DNA from: Paenibacillus pedocola
GTDB lineage: Bacteria; Bacillota; Bacilli; Paenibacillales; Paenibacillaceae
DNA length: 64,000 nt
Assembly (NCBI RefSeq): GCF_031599675.1
Contig: NZ_CP134223.1
Span: 1,612,001-1,676,000 of the forward strand
Direction: 5' to 3'
Under the pieces are notes generated by a model that saw only the letters and a program-made list of their open reading frames with translations, did no database searches and was not told the DNA's origin. The number at the start of each line of letters is the position of its first letter. The stretch's first letter is position 1. Made by a program: the position numbers and the translations under genes. Shown piece by piece: positions 51,972 to 61,203 of this stretch.

Positions 51972-53762
51972 CTATTTATTGGCGATTGCATCGGCACGCA
52001 TTTTAACGATTTTTTGTGCTCTTTCCGTATCGACGGCAAGGACATCATTCCAGCCGAGACCGACTACATCGGACTTCAGTTTGGTCCAGAGCTTATCAAA
52101 TTCTGCCTGGTCCTTGGCAAAAATCATTTTCCAGGAGGTGTTCTTCACATAATCCGAGATCTGGCTCCGTTTGTTCTTAATGTCCGAGGAATCCGATCCG
52201 AGACTGGTATTAATGTTTGGCACGATATCGATCATATTGTTTTTCTGATAGTATTCTGTCGGAGTGGTTGCATTATAGGTTTTCTGCCATTCCGTAGTCA
52301 GGATGGTCTTGTTCGCCTCTATGGTAGAGCTCCAATAGGTATTGTTGTAGAATTCTTTCGTATCCGGATCTATTACAAAGTCGCTCATAATCATAGTGTT
52401 GAGCTTGCTTTGGCCATCTTGGTAGCCGCCGCCGCCGTACTCTTCCGGAACGGGAGTATTATCCTGGAAGGCCGTTTGTCCGACTTCAGTCAGCTTGAAC
52501 TTGCCATCGGCCGTCTTTTCATAATTGAAGCCTTCGAAGCCATTGGTATAGTAGCGCAGACCTTCAGGAGAGGCCAGCCAATCCATGAACTCAATGATTC
52601 TTTCCGGATTTTTTGCTTTTGAACCCACGGCAAATACTCTTCCGTTCCCGAAGTAAGCATCACTATTCTGGATAATATGGGTATCGGCAATCGGAATGGC
52701 CACATTACCGTCACCTTTATTGCCTCTTTCAATCGTATTGTAGAAGCCTCTTTCCCATGAATACCATAAGAGCAGAACCTGTTTATTCGTCAGCTTTTCA
52801 GAGACTTTATTCCAGTCCTGGGATGGGGAATCAGGGTCAACCAGCCCCATTTGATTGGCGTCATAATAGAACTTAAGGATTTTCTTGTACATACTGTTGT
52901 CGTCAACGAGCGGAACAATATCGCCTTTTGCATTTAACTGTATGGTCGAGGTTCCGTCTGGCTGTTCATAACCGTACCAGTTACTGAGCCAGCGTACATT
53001 TTCCATACTTCCGTTGTCCCAGTCCTTCCACAAGGTAATCGGAACGATCGGTTTGCCGTCCGGTGTCTTGGGATACTTCTCCTGCATCTGCTTCAGTGCA
53101 TTCAGAAGATCAGTCAGATTATTCAGCTTGGGCGCCCCTATTCCTTTGTAATAATCCCAAGGCATAAGCGGACTGGAGTAGGGGAGTTCTTCCGAGAATG
53201 TTGTCGGGGAGGTATCTGATGTAAAGGTCGGCAGCGCATAAATTTTGCCATCCGGATTGATGCTTTCGAATGCCGCATTGAAAGGCTTAAAGTGATTGTC
53301 CACATATTTGGACAGGTGCTCCGTATTCTTGATCTTATCCGTGATATCCATAATCATACCTGCCGGAATCAGTTCCTCGAGCTGACTGTTATCAATAATC
53401 AGGAGGTCTCCCAGATCTCCCGATGCTGACCTTGTCTTGTAAAGCTGATCGCCGGCAACCTGGGGAGACAGAATATTTAGGGTAATATTGAACTTATCCT
53501 TAACCAGTTTACCGTACCATCCGGTCTGTTCCCCCTGGTAATTTGCCGCGTTATCAAACACGGTAATGGTCAGCGGTTTGCTGTGGTCAATCCCTGTACC
53601 CGGAGTGGAGGACCCGGTTGCTGTATCCGCATCAGGCGATTGTGTTGCTGTACTTGCATTGTTGGAATTGCCGCTGCATCCGCTTAATGCTGTTGTTACC
53701 AGAAGTAAGGTGGTGCCAAGCCACAAAGAAGATTTTTTCGCCAGCTTCATGTTTTTATTCAT
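51972..53762 (-). CDS. Extracellular solute-binding lipoprotein, LplA type (third transporter)
   Basis: 596 residues. The signal peptide ends in lipobox ALSGC (Cys29), followed by a Ser/Asn/Thr-rich tether and a large binding domain (VFDNAANYQGEQTGWYGKLVKDKFNITLNI onward). GGGGGG 6 bases upstream supports ATG 53762. It is the last gene of the minus-strand operon permease B, permease C, lipoprotein. It shares little phrasing with the two other lipoproteins in the window, so a different ligand is likely, possibly an alpha-galactoside given the divergent GH27 gene. Confidence 0.9.
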   Translation of the reverse strand: MNKNMKLAKKSSLWLGTTLLLVTTALSGCSGNSNNASTATQSPDADTATGSSTPGTGIDHSKPLTITVFDNAANYQGEQTGWYGKLVKDKFNITLNILSPQVAGDQLYKTRSASGDLGDLLIIDNSQLEELIPAGMIMDITDKIKNTEHLSKYVDNHFKPFNAAFESINPDGKIYALPTFTSDTSPTTFSEELPYSSPLMPWDYYKGIGAPKLNNLTDLLNALKQMQEKYPKTPDGKPIVPITLWKDWDNGSMENVRWLSNWYGYEQPDGTSTIQLNAKGDIVPLVDDNSMYKKILKFYYDANQMGLVDPDSPSQDWNKVSEKLTNKQVLLLWYSWERGFYNTIERGNKGDGNVAIPIADTHIIQNSDAYFGNGRVFAVGSKAKNPERIIEFMDWLASPEGLRYYTNGFEGFNYEKTADGKFKLTEVGQTAFQDNTPVPEEYGGGGYQDGQSKLNTMIMSDFVIDPDTKEFYNNTYWSSTIEANKTILTTEWQKTYNATTPTEYYQKNNMIDIVPNINTSLGSDSSDIKNKRSQISDYVKNTSWKMIFAKDQAEFDKLWTKLKSDVVGLGWNDVLAVDTERAQKIVKMRADAIANK

Positions 53763-53803
53763 TTACAGCCCCCCAAATGATTAATTTATCATAATTGTGC
53801 AAA

Positions 53804-54772
53804 TTAACCTTTGACTGCACCAATGATAATTCCTTTTACGAAAAATCTCTGGAAAATTGGATACACGAGCAAAATAGGCGCGACAACAATGATAGTAACG
53901 GTCATGCGGATGGATGTGGTGGTTTGCTTGGTGGACAGACTGGCCATGGCGGTGGATCCGGCATTTTGCAGATTGACCATGGTGGACAGGGAACTGGCCT
54001 GATTGATGTAGTTATACAGAATAAACTGCAGACTGTACAATTTGGTGTCTGTAACCAGCAGCAGCGTATCCTGAAACGAGTTCCACTGGTTCACTGCCGA
54101 GAATATGGCGACTGTCGCGAGTATCGGTTTGCTGATAGGCAGGATAACCTTGTAAAAGATCGTTAGAATCCCGGCACCATCAATACTGGCTGCCTGCTGC
54201 AATTCCTTCGGCGTGGATTCCACAAATGTCTTCACAAGAATGATGAAAAAGGGAGCTACGATGGACGGCAGTACGTAGGCCAGAAAACTGTTGGTGAGGT
54301 GCAGGGATCTCATGGTCAGATACCAGGGGATAATACCAGCGTTGAAGAACATCGTAATAATGGTAAACCGGTACCAGAATTTTTTCCCCCACATATCCTC
54401 CTGGGCAAACATGAATCCCAAAAAGGCGGAGGCCCCGACCGTCAAAAGTGTGCCTATGACTGTTCTCCCCAAAGAAATAACAAAGGCATTCCACAGTCCC
54501 GGTATTTTAAATACGTCAACATAGTTCTGGAAATGGATCCCCCTCGGCCAAAATGCAATTTCGCCTTTGGCGCTGAGATCGTTGGCGCTTATGGTATTGA
54601 TGATGATGGAGTAGAACGGATATACGCATATAAATGCAAAGAGTGAAAACAGGACATAGATCACAGCAGAAATCATTTTGTCGGTGGGACTGACCTGCAT
54701 TTTTATTTTTTTGGAGAAGCGGCTCTTATTGTCCTTGGCAATCGGCGCCAGTTCTGTCTGATGGTCACTCAT
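53804..54772 (-). CDS. Sugar ABC transporter permease, LplC/YtcP type (third transporter)
   Basis: 322 residues with about 30 cytoplasmic residues, then six membrane helices. It has NDLSAKGEIAFWPRGIHFQNY, the EAA loop LQQAASIDGAGILTIFYKVILP and the typical end FVKGIIIGAVKG. Its ATG overlaps the stop of the LplB-type gene by 4 bases and it is followed 41 bases on by the lipoprotein gene. Confidence 0.92.
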   Translation of the reverse strand: MSDHQTELAPIAKDNKSRFSKKIKMQVSPTDKMISAVIYVLFSLFAFICVYPFYSIIINTISANDLSAKGEIAFWPRGIHFQNYVDVFKIPGLWNAFVISLGRTVIGTLLTVGASAFLGFMFAQEDMWGKKFWYRFTIITMFFNAGIIPWYLTMRSLHLTNSFLAYVLPSIVAPFFIILVKTFVESTPKELQQAASIDGAGILTIFYKVILPISKPILATVAIFSAVNQWNSFQDTLLLVTDTKLYSLQFILYNYINQASSLSTMVNLQNAGSTAMASLSTKQTTTSIRMTVTIIVVAPILLVYPIFQRFFVKGIIIGAVKG

Positions 54773-55683
54773 ACGATGCCCTCTCCTCTTAACAATTTGG
54801 ACAGTCCGTTTACGGAAAAGAGCAGCGCAACACTAATCAGGCTTTTCAGCATACTGATCGCAACGGAAACGGAATAGCTGCCGCCCCCCATCGCCAGGTT
54901 GTATACATATAAATCCAATACCTGAATGGTGTCTTTGTTGAAGGCATTCTGGAAAACAAAATATTGCTCCAATCCATTGTTCAGGAAACTGGCAATCTGG
55001 AGCATCAATAACACAAAATAGGTCGGCAGCATACTTGGTAAAACCACATGCCGGATGACCTGCATTCTTGTAGCACCGTCTACATAAGCAGCTTCATACA
55101 GAGATTCATCAATCCCCATAATGGCCGCAATATACAATATGGCCGACCATCCCAGTGACTTCCAGGTAATCCATATCCACATTGTAATCCAGACATGTTC
55201 CGAGTTCTGAAGGAAGAGTACAGGAGAATCAATAAGCCCTATCTGGTTCAAAAATCCGTTGACGACACCTTCACTGGAGAACATGGAAAATGCCAGGGAA
55301 TAGACCAGTACCCAGCTGATAAAGTTCGGGAGGGTAGTTACAGTCTGGATGAATTTGCGGAAACGGACGGCTTTGATCTCTGTCAGGAAAATGGCGAAGA
55401 TCATGGGGAGCCAGGAGAAAAGTATACTCAGCCCGCTAATACCAAAAGTGTTTTTGATAACCTGAAGCAGCTGATCGACCTTCACCTGGTTTTCTACCAG
55501 GGAATGAAACCATTTGAAACCGACAAATGGAGCTTTGGACAGCGGAATCGGCGGCATATAATCAAAGAATGCATATACCCATCCATAGAGCGGGTAGTAT
55601 GCAAAGACAGCCAGTAAAACCATAAAAGGTGATATATACAGAAATTTCAGTATCGAATTGCTTCTCATGCTGTGACTACGCAT
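54769..55683 (-). CDS. Sugar ABC transporter permease, LplB type (third transporter)
   Basis: 304 residues. It has FAYYPLYGWVYAFFDYMPP at the first loop, the EAA loop YEAAYVDGATRMQVIRHVVLP, and ends in LSKLLRGEGIV. Either ATG 55683 or the ATG five codons on could start; AAAGGGGG lies about 11 bases before the first. It is the first gene of the operon. The region upstream holds a perfect cre site, so the operon is probably CcpA-controlled. Confidence 0.9.
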   Translation of the reverse strand: MRSHSMRSNSILKFLYISPFMVLLAVFAYYPLYGWVYAFFDYMPPIPLSKAPFVGFKWFHSLVENQVKVDQLLQVIKNTFGISGLSILFSWLPMIFAIFLTEIKAVRFRKFIQTVTTLPNFISWVLVYSLAFSMFSSEGVVNGFLNQIGLIDSPVLFLQNSEHVWITMWIWITWKSLGWSAILYIAAIMGIDESLYEAAYVDGATRMQVIRHVVLPSMLPTYFVLLMLQIASFLNNGLEQYFVFQNAFNKDTIQVLDLYVYNLAMGGGSYSVSVAISMLKSLISVALLFSVNGLSKLLRGEGIV

Positions 55684-55832
55684 AGGTTCTCTACCCCCTT
55701 TGTATAATTGGAGTTTATAACAGGGCTGCTCTACCCTAAACCTGCCGGCCGGTATGCTCTCCTCCTTCCCTTAAACATTGGCTACTTGCCTGATGCCTAA
55801 TTTAAATGTTATGTTGCACCTATCACTTCTTG

Positions 55833-55848
55833 ATGTTAGCGCTTACAT
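55833..55848. promoter_or_regulatory. Perfect cre (CcpA) site
   Basis: ATGTTAGCGCTTACAT fits the consensus WTGNNARCGNWWWCAW at every position. It lies 150 bases upstream of the minus-strand transporter operon and 285 bases upstream of the GH27 gene, in the 450-base gap 55684-56133. The rest of that gap is AT-rich leader on both sides, and I see no gene in it. Confidence 0.8.
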
Positions 55849-56133
55849 AACTATGCAACTATAATAAATTATTGATTTCTTTCAAACAATGACCGATCCT
55901 CACGACTTATTGATCTATTATTAGATAAAGCCGGTATGGGGTAGCTGTACCCTTTAAAAATTTACATAAAATTGAATAATTTAAATTTATTAGAGTGATT
56001 GGCTCTTCAGGAGAAAAGCAACAAATGTACATGTGAAAGCAACGTCAAGCTATAGTTCGAAAGAGTCGTCTATGATTAAATACATTAAGAATAAGCTGCT
56101 GCTCTTACTCTTAATCTTCGGTTACATGAAAGG

Positions 56134-57306
56134 ATGAATACGTTGACAAACAAACAACAACTCGGCCTGACGCCACCCATGGGCTGGAATTCCTGGAACA
56201 CGTTTACCTGGGATATTAACGAACAGCTTATCCGGGAAGCCGCCGATACACTGGTTGCAGAAGGGTATAAGGATGCGGGTTATGAGTACATTGTGATTGA
56301 TGATTGCTGGAGCCTGAAAGACAGAGACAAGGATGGCAGGCTGGTTGCCGATCCGGTTAAATTCCCGAACGGAATGAAGGCGCTTGCAGATTATATTCAT
56401 TCCAAGGGGTTGAAGTTTGGGATGTACTCTTGTGTAGGAACACATACATGTGCAGGATATCCCGGGAGCTTTGAGCATGAATTTCAGGACGCCGAATTAC
56501 TGGCGGAATGGGGCGTAGACTTTTTGAAGTATGATTACTGCTTCAAGCCCAGACATATCTCAGGGGAGCTGCTGTACAAACGAATGAGTCTGGCGCTTAA
56601 AAACTGCGGAAGAGACATCCTGTTCTCGGCATGCAATTGGGGTGAGGACAATGTTTATCACTGGATTCGTGAATCAGGCGCCCATATGTACCGGTCCACA
56701 GGGGATATTCAGGATAGCTGGGATTCTATCAAGGGTCTGGCTTTGTCACAGCTTGATAAAGCCTGTTATACAGGAGCCTATTGCCATAATGATATGGATA
56801 TGCTGGTTGTCGGCATGTACGGAGGCAGCAACAGCGACTTTATCGGAAGTCAGGTCGGGGGTTGCAGCGACGTGGAGTACAAAACCCATTTCTCGTTATG
56901 GAGCATGATGGGATCTCCGCTGATGATTGGCAGTGACATCCGTAAAGCCAATCAGGCCACCAGGGATATTCTGATGAACGGGGATTTGATTGCGATCAAT
57001 CAGGATGTGGAAGGCCGCGGTGCTTACCGCATCAAGCCGGAACCGCAATGGTTTCATGCGGATGATGTGTTTATGCTGGTGAAAGTGTTAACTGATGGAG
57101 ACGTCGCTATAGGCTTCTTCAATTTAAGTGATGGTCAAAGGGAAATGTCGCTGCAATTCTGGGATATCGGACTCCCCTATGCTTCCGGAAAATCGCTGTC
57201 GTTGTATGATTGCTGGACGCATAAAGAAATAGGCATATTTAAAGAAAGATATGCTCCAGTAGTTCCGGCTCATGATTGTCTGATTATGCGGGCGAAATTA
57301 GTGTAA
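56134..57306 (+). CDS. Alpha-galactosidase, GH27
   Basis: 390 residues, no signal peptide. It begins LGLTPPMGWNSWNTF, the family hallmark. Nucleophile Asp134 is in FLKYDYC and acid/base Asp222 in CHNDMDMLVVGMYG, where most members read WNDPDM. HFSLWSMMGSPLMIGSDIR and a C-terminal beta domain complete it. The start is uncertain: ATG 56134 lies directly after AAAGG, whereas TTG 56143 would have normal spacing from GAAAGGATG. It would remove terminal alpha-galactose, or a related alpha-linked pyranose, from imported glycans. It is followed 7 bases later by a small Cys-rich protein gene. Confidence 0.92.
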   Translation: MNTLTNKQQLGLTPPMGWNSWNTFTWDINEQLIREAADTLVAEGYKDAGYEYIVIDDCWSLKDRDKDGRLVADPVKFPNGMKALADYIHSKGLKFGMYSCVGTHTCAGYPGSFEHEFQDAELLAEWGVDFLKYDYCFKPRHISGELLYKRMSLALKNCGRDILFSACNWGEDNVYHWIRESGAHMYRSTGDIQDSWDSIKGLALSQLDKACYTGAYCHNDMDMLVVGMYGGSNSDFIGSQVGGCSDVEYKTHFSLWSMMGSPLMIGSDIRKANQATRDILMNGDLIAINQDVEGRGAYRIKPEPQWFHADDVFMLVKVLTDGDVAIGFFNLSDGQREMSLQFWDIGLPYASGKSLSLYDCWTHKEIGIFKERYAPVVPAHDCLIMRAKLV

Positions 57307-57313
57307 AGGGATC

Positions 57314-57517
57314 ATGAACATGAATAGGACATGCAGAGCGTGCGGAGTTCCCCTAATGACGGATGATGTAGCGATATACCTGAAGCTTGTTACGCGAAAT
57401 GCGCAAGATTTCCTGTGTATAGACTGTCTTGGCGAGCAACTGAAATGCGGCCGCAGCCCCATTGAGAAGCTGATCAAATATTTCCGGGAATCCGGGAATT
57501 GTGTGCTATTTCGCTAA
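57314..57517 (+). CDS. Small protein with two Cys pairs, coupled to the alpha-galactosidase
   Basis: 67 residues. CRACG near the N-terminus and CIDCLGEQLKC in the middle form a likely zinc-ribbon or rubredoxin-like site; a helical tail (SPIEKLIKYFRESGNCVLF) follows. I recognise no characterised family. The AAAGGG ribosome site lies on the stop codon of the GH27 gene, and a second ATG at 57320 is an alternative start. Being co-translated with a glycosidase, it may be a metal-binding helper or regulator, but this is inference. There is no signal peptide. Confidence 0.7.
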   Translation: MNMNRTCRACGVPLMTDDVAIYLKLVTRNAQDFLCIDCLGEQLKCGRSPIEKLIKYFRESGNCVLFR

Positions 57518-57540
57518 GCTAGCCTTCTGATCGCATCAGA

Positions 57541-58404
57541 TCAGCCAGTAATATCAATACCGGCTTCCGCAGGATGCTCCATTAGGGCCTTTCTATATTG
57601 CGACGGAGTGTACGAGGTTGCTTTTTTAAATACTTTTGAAAAATACAACGGGTCCTGGTAGCCTACCGAATAGGCCAATGACTGGATGGATAACTGTGCA
57701 TTTTTCAATAATTCGCAGGCCCGCTGAATCCGGAAGGCAGTCAGATAGCCGGAAATGGATATACCGTTCTCTTCCTTAAATAACCGGAACAAATAGCTGC
57801 GCTCAATGTTCACAAATTCGACTACGTCCAGAACCGATAAGGAAGGCTTCCAAAAGTTGCTTTCAATGAATTCCCTTGCGGATAAGGCATAATCCTTTTT
57901 GAGAAAAGCTGTTTCACTAGGGTAGTGTTCCATGTAATAGGACAACAAAAGATGCAGTCCTGCATCCGAACGCTCCCGTTCGAACGGCTCCATTCCGGCA
58001 GCTTTGACCCTTTGAAAGAATGGTTTGAAATCCTGCGTCGATGCCTCCAGGACCGGATGACCAGGTGTAATATGAATCATCGATATAAGGCGTGAGGCCT
58101 TAAGTCCGCTAAATTCAATCCAATAATACTCCCACGGATCCTGCGGATCGGGATAATAGTATACTTCCGTGTCAGGAAATATAACGAAACTTTCGCCCGC
58201 CGTTAATGAAAAAGTTGTATGGCATGTGTTCAAGTATCCCTTACCGCTTACAATATAGTGCAAGGCAAAAACATCGCGGACACCCGGTCCCCATTTGTGT
58301 AAATTTGCAGGTTTATAACCGTTTCCTTTACAAATTGAACTGTCTCTGAAACCGGAATACATTGACTTCATAGGCTGCACCTGTATCCTTTGCATCAAGT
58401 TCAT
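57541..58404 (-). CDS. AraC family regulator
   Basis: 287 residues. The cupin half (VRDVFALHYIVSGKGYLNTCHTTFSLTAGESFVIFP, then YYPDPQDPWEYYWIEFSG) is typical of MsmR/AraC sugar sensors. The C-terminal HTHs (LSVLDVVEFVNIERSYLFRLFK, IQSLAYSVGYQDPLYFSKVFKKATSYTPSQYRK) complete it. The ribosome site is weak near ATG 58404 (GAGAG), with a better GGGAGGT further up. It is divergent from the GH43 gene at 58583 and convergent with GH27, so it probably controls the GH43/GH16 pair. Confidence 0.88.
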   Translation of the reverse strand: MNLMQRIQVQPMKSMYSGFRDSSICKGNGYKPANLHKWGPGVRDVFALHYIVSGKGYLNTCHTTFSLTAGESFVIFPDTEVYYYPDPQDPWEYYWIEFSGLKASRLISMIHITPGHPVLEASTQDFKPFFQRVKAAGMEPFERERSDAGLHLLLSYYMEHYPSETAFLKKDYALSAREFIESNFWKPSLSVLDVVEFVNIERSYLFRLFKEENGISISGYLTAFRIQRACELLKNAQLSIQSLAYSVGYQDPLYFSKVFKKATSYTPSQYRKALMEHPAEAGIDITG

Positions 58405-58582
58405 AGCTCTCTGTTTCTTATACCTCCCGATTATACCATTATCCTATCCAATGTTTGAGTTGTAACAGATAACAGTTCTTAATAGCTATAAAATAACTGC
58501 AAATTGACAGGTTGTCCGCCTTTATTTGTAAACGCTATACTTATTTTGAATTCATAGATTGTTTGAGGAGGAATGAAAAAGT

Positions 58583-60154
58583 ATGACAACCGCTAGTAAT
58601 CACCATTCAGTTACCTATACTAATCCGATAATGCCTGGTTTTTATCCGGATCCGTCAGTATGCCGGGTCGGGGAAGACTATTATTTGGTGACATCGACAT
58701 TTGCCTATTTTCCTGGTGTTCCGATTTTCCAAAGCCGTGATCTTGTGAATTGGAAGCAGATCGGCAATGTGCTTGACCGTCCTTCACAATTGAACTTACA
58801 AGGAGCCAGGCACTCCGCGGGGATTTTTGCTCCAACGATACGTTATCACGAGGGCAAGTTCTATATGGTTACAACCAATGTAACCCATGGCGGGAATTTC
58901 GTTGTGACAGCAACCAATCCTGCCGGGCCGTGGTCTGAACCTTATTTTATTGAAGGAGCTATAGGGATTGACCCTACCATTTTCTTTGATGATGACGGAA
59001 GAGCCTATTATTTGGGTACAAGGCCTAACTCAACCGGAGTACGCTATGACGGCAACTGGGAAGTATGGATTCAGGAACTGAACCTGGAGACCATGGAGCT
59101 TGCAGGTGAGAGCTATGTACTTTGGAGAGGAGCCATGACAGATGTGATTTGGCCGGAAGGGCCGCATCTGTACAAGAAAGATGGCTTCTATTATTTAATG
59201 ATTGCAGAGGGAGGAACAGGGCCGAATCACGCGGTGACCGTTGCCCGCAGCCGGAAGCTGACAGAAGGCTATGCCGGCAATCCGAATAATCCGATCATTA
59301 CGCATCGTCATCTGGGCAAACATTATCCGGTTATTAATGTGGGGCATGCCGATTTAGTTCAGGCTGAAGACGGTCAATGGTTTATGGTGATGCTCGCTTC
59401 ACGCCCTTATGGAGGCAGCTATAGTAATTTGGGGCGGGAGACGTTCCTTGCTTCAGTGGTCTGGGAGGACGGATGGCCTGTAGTCAATGAGGGACGGGGA
59501 ATTCTGGAGGAGCAGGGGGTCATGGGATTGACGCCGGTTCCAGTGGAGCCGCAATTGCGCTGTGACCATTTTGACAGTGACAGGCTGGCACTTAAGTGGA
59601 TGTTCTTAAGAAATCCGCAGGCGGATTTATATTCATTGACAGAACGTAAAGGATATTTGCGTCTAAAGCTAAAACCCCAGACGTTCAAGGATCAGGATAA
59701 TCTCAGCTTTGTCTGTCTGCGGCAACAGCATTTTGACTATGCAGCTGCTGCTGTGATGGAGTTTGAGGCACAGAGCATCCATGAATCGGCAGGTTTGGCT
59801 GTCATTCAAAATGAAATGTTTCATATCCGGTTCGAGCGCGTGCTGCATGATGACAAGCAAGTCTTACGAGTTGTGACCTGTATCAATGGCCAGGAGACGA
59901 ACGTTGCGCAGGCTGATGTTGATGCTCAGCGGGTATATTTAAAGATGGCTGCGAGAGGCCAGGCGTTGAGCTTCTATTACAGCACCGACGGTAATCAATA
60001 TCATTTGGTTGCAGAACATGTAGATACTACTAGTTTGAGTACCGAGGTGGCAGGCGGATTTGTAGGCTGCTGCATAGGGATGTATTGCACAAGTAACGGT
60101 ACAGCCTCTGACAATGTGGCTGATTTTGATTCGTTTGAATATGGCGGATATTAA
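58583..60154 (+). CDS. GH43 beta-xylosidase/arabinofuranosidase with GH43_C2-type domain
   Basis: 523 residues, no signal peptide. The catalytic set is Asp in YTNPIMPGFYPDPSVCRVG, Asp in GIDPTIFFDDDGRAYYLG and Glu in WPEGPHLYKKDGFYYLMIAEGG. From about residue 325 (LRCDHFDSDRLALKWMFLRNPQ) the concanavalin-like C-terminal domain of XynB-type enzymes follows. GAGGAGG precedes ATG 58583. It is divergent from the AraC gene and has a terminator at 60200. Confidence 0.92.
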   Translation: MTTASNHHSVTYTNPIMPGFYPDPSVCRVGEDYYLVTSTFAYFPGVPIFQSRDLVNWKQIGNVLDRPSQLNLQGARHSAGIFAPTIRYHEGKFYMVTTNVTHGGNFVVTATNPAGPWSEPYFIEGAIGIDPTIFFDDDGRAYYLGTRPNSTGVRYDGNWEVWIQELNLETMELAGESYVLWRGAMTDVIWPEGPHLYKKDGFYYLMIAEGGTGPNHAVTVARSRKLTEGYAGNPNNPIITHRHLGKHYPVINVGHADLVQAEDGQWFMVMLASRPYGGSYSNLGRETFLASVVWEDGWPVVNEGRGILEEQGVMGLTPVPVEPQLRCDHFDSDRLALKWMFLRNPQADLYSLTERKGYLRLKLKPQTFKDQDNLSFVCLRQQHFDYAAAAVMEFEAQSIHESAGLAVIQNEMFHIRFERVLHDDKQVLRVVTCINGQETNVAQADVDAQRVYLKMAARGQALSFYYSTDGNQYHLVAEHVDTTSLSTEVAGGFVGCCIGMYCTSNGTASDNVADFDSFEYGGY

Positions 60155-60199
60155 AGCGAATACCCATCCTATCTAATACAACTGAATATGGAATAAACG

Positions 60200-60236
60200 A
60201 GGAATCTGGAGGGGGATAGAAGCTCTTTAGGTTCCT
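60200..60236 (+). terminator. Terminator after GH43
   Basis: AGGAATCT (60200-60207) pairs with AGGTTCCT (60229-60236), 8 pairs with one G-U, followed directly by a run of T. The loop is 21 bases. Confidence 0.6.
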
Positions 60237-60373
60237 TTTTTTCTGTCTAACAGTAAAGGTGAATTTTTAAAAGGAAATAATTGTACACGAGGGAAAGTTG
60301 GATTATGCTTGGTAATTAAGAATGTTCTATACCTTTTTAGTCAGGTGAAGATTAAGCAAAGGAGATGCTGGCA

Positions 60374-61186
60374 ATGTCGGGGTACGATTTTCCGAGAAAT
60401 GAAACGAAGAAGCCGGGGTATAAGCTGGTCTATGAGGATGATTTTGATTCAGGAGACCTGGACCGCAGCAAATGGCTCCCATTCTATCTGCCGCAATGGA
60501 GCAGCCGTGCCAAGACCCAGGCGAATTACCGGTTCGAGGACAGCCAGCTGATCCTGCAAATTACAGAAGACCAGGAGCCCTGGAGTCCCGAATTCAATGG
60601 AGGAATCAAGGTCAGCAATCTTCAGACCGGGGTCTATTCAGGGCCGCTCGGCAGCGAGTATGGCCAGCACCGTTTCTCCGGCAGCTGCCGCGTCCGCGAA
60701 GAACAGGCTGAGGAGAGGTTGTTTACGCCTCATTACGGTTATGTGGAGCTTCGGGCGAAGGGGCTATATCATCCCAATAATTTATGCGCCCTTTGGATGA
60801 TCGGATTCGAGGACCGTCCGGAGCGGTCGGCTGAGATCTGCGTGTTTGAGCAGAAGGGCTGGAATGGCGGAGACACGGAGAAGTCGGTCATCGGATTCGG
60901 CCTGCATCCTTTTGGGGATCCGGCCATCGAAGAGGAGTTCTTCGAGCGGGAGTTCCCTATTGACGCCAGCCGGTTTCACATTTATGCGGTAGACTGGACA
61001 GCGGAGGGCGTCCGTTTCTACATTGATAATGAGCTTATACATCACTCGAAGCAGTCGCCGGACTATCCCATGCAGCTGATGCTGAACATTTATGAAATTC
61101 CGCGGCCGGAGAGCAGGGACAAGCCAGCTCCCGTCTACCCGAGCGAGTTCCGGGTCGATTATGTCCGGTTCTATCAAAGGGATTAG
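60374..61186 (+). CDS. GH16-like family protein with altered catalytic motif
   Basis: 270 residues, no signal peptide. It has LVYEDDFDSGDLDRSKW at the N-terminus, YGYVELRAKG, HIYAVDWTAEGVRFYIDNELIH and the end FRVDYVRFYQRD, all typical of the GH16 jelly roll. The active-site strand reads E154-I-C-V-F-E159. Both glutamates are in place, but the Asp normally between them (EIDxxE) is Cys156. The enzyme could be a divergent active glycanase, or a binding protein. ATG 60374 lies 9 bases from AAAGGAG; the ATG at 60365 touches it. Its stop converges with the sugar-binding lipoprotein gene. Confidence 0.8.
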   Translation: MSGYDFPRNETKKPGYKLVYEDDFDSGDLDRSKWLPFYLPQWSSRAKTQANYRFEDSQLILQITEDQEPWSPEFNGGIKVSNLQTGVYSGPLGSEYGQHRFSGSCRVREEQAEERLFTPHYGYVELRAKGLYHPNNLCALWMIGFEDRPERSAEICVFEQKGWNGGDTEKSVIGFGLHPFGDPAIEEEFFEREFPIDASRFHIYAVDWTAEGVRFYIDNELIHHSKQSPDYPMQLMLNIYEIPRPESRDKPAPVYPSEFRVDYVRFYQRD

Positions 61187-61203
61187 TAAGCTTGGCGAGC
61201 CTG

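Noticed and set aside
51933..52622. 229-codon plus-strand frame opposite the third binding lipoprotein
   Set aside because: The minus strand has a lipobox, ribosome site and operon context; the plus frame has none.
53795..54166. 123-codon plus-strand Gly/Asp-rich frame opposite the third LplC-type permease
   Set aside because: It is antisense to conserved permease loops and has no start signal.
58536..58552. cre-like sequence TTGTAAACGCTATACT before the GH43 gene
   Set aside because: It departs from the CcpA consensus at two conserved positions (the final CA), so it is too weak to list.
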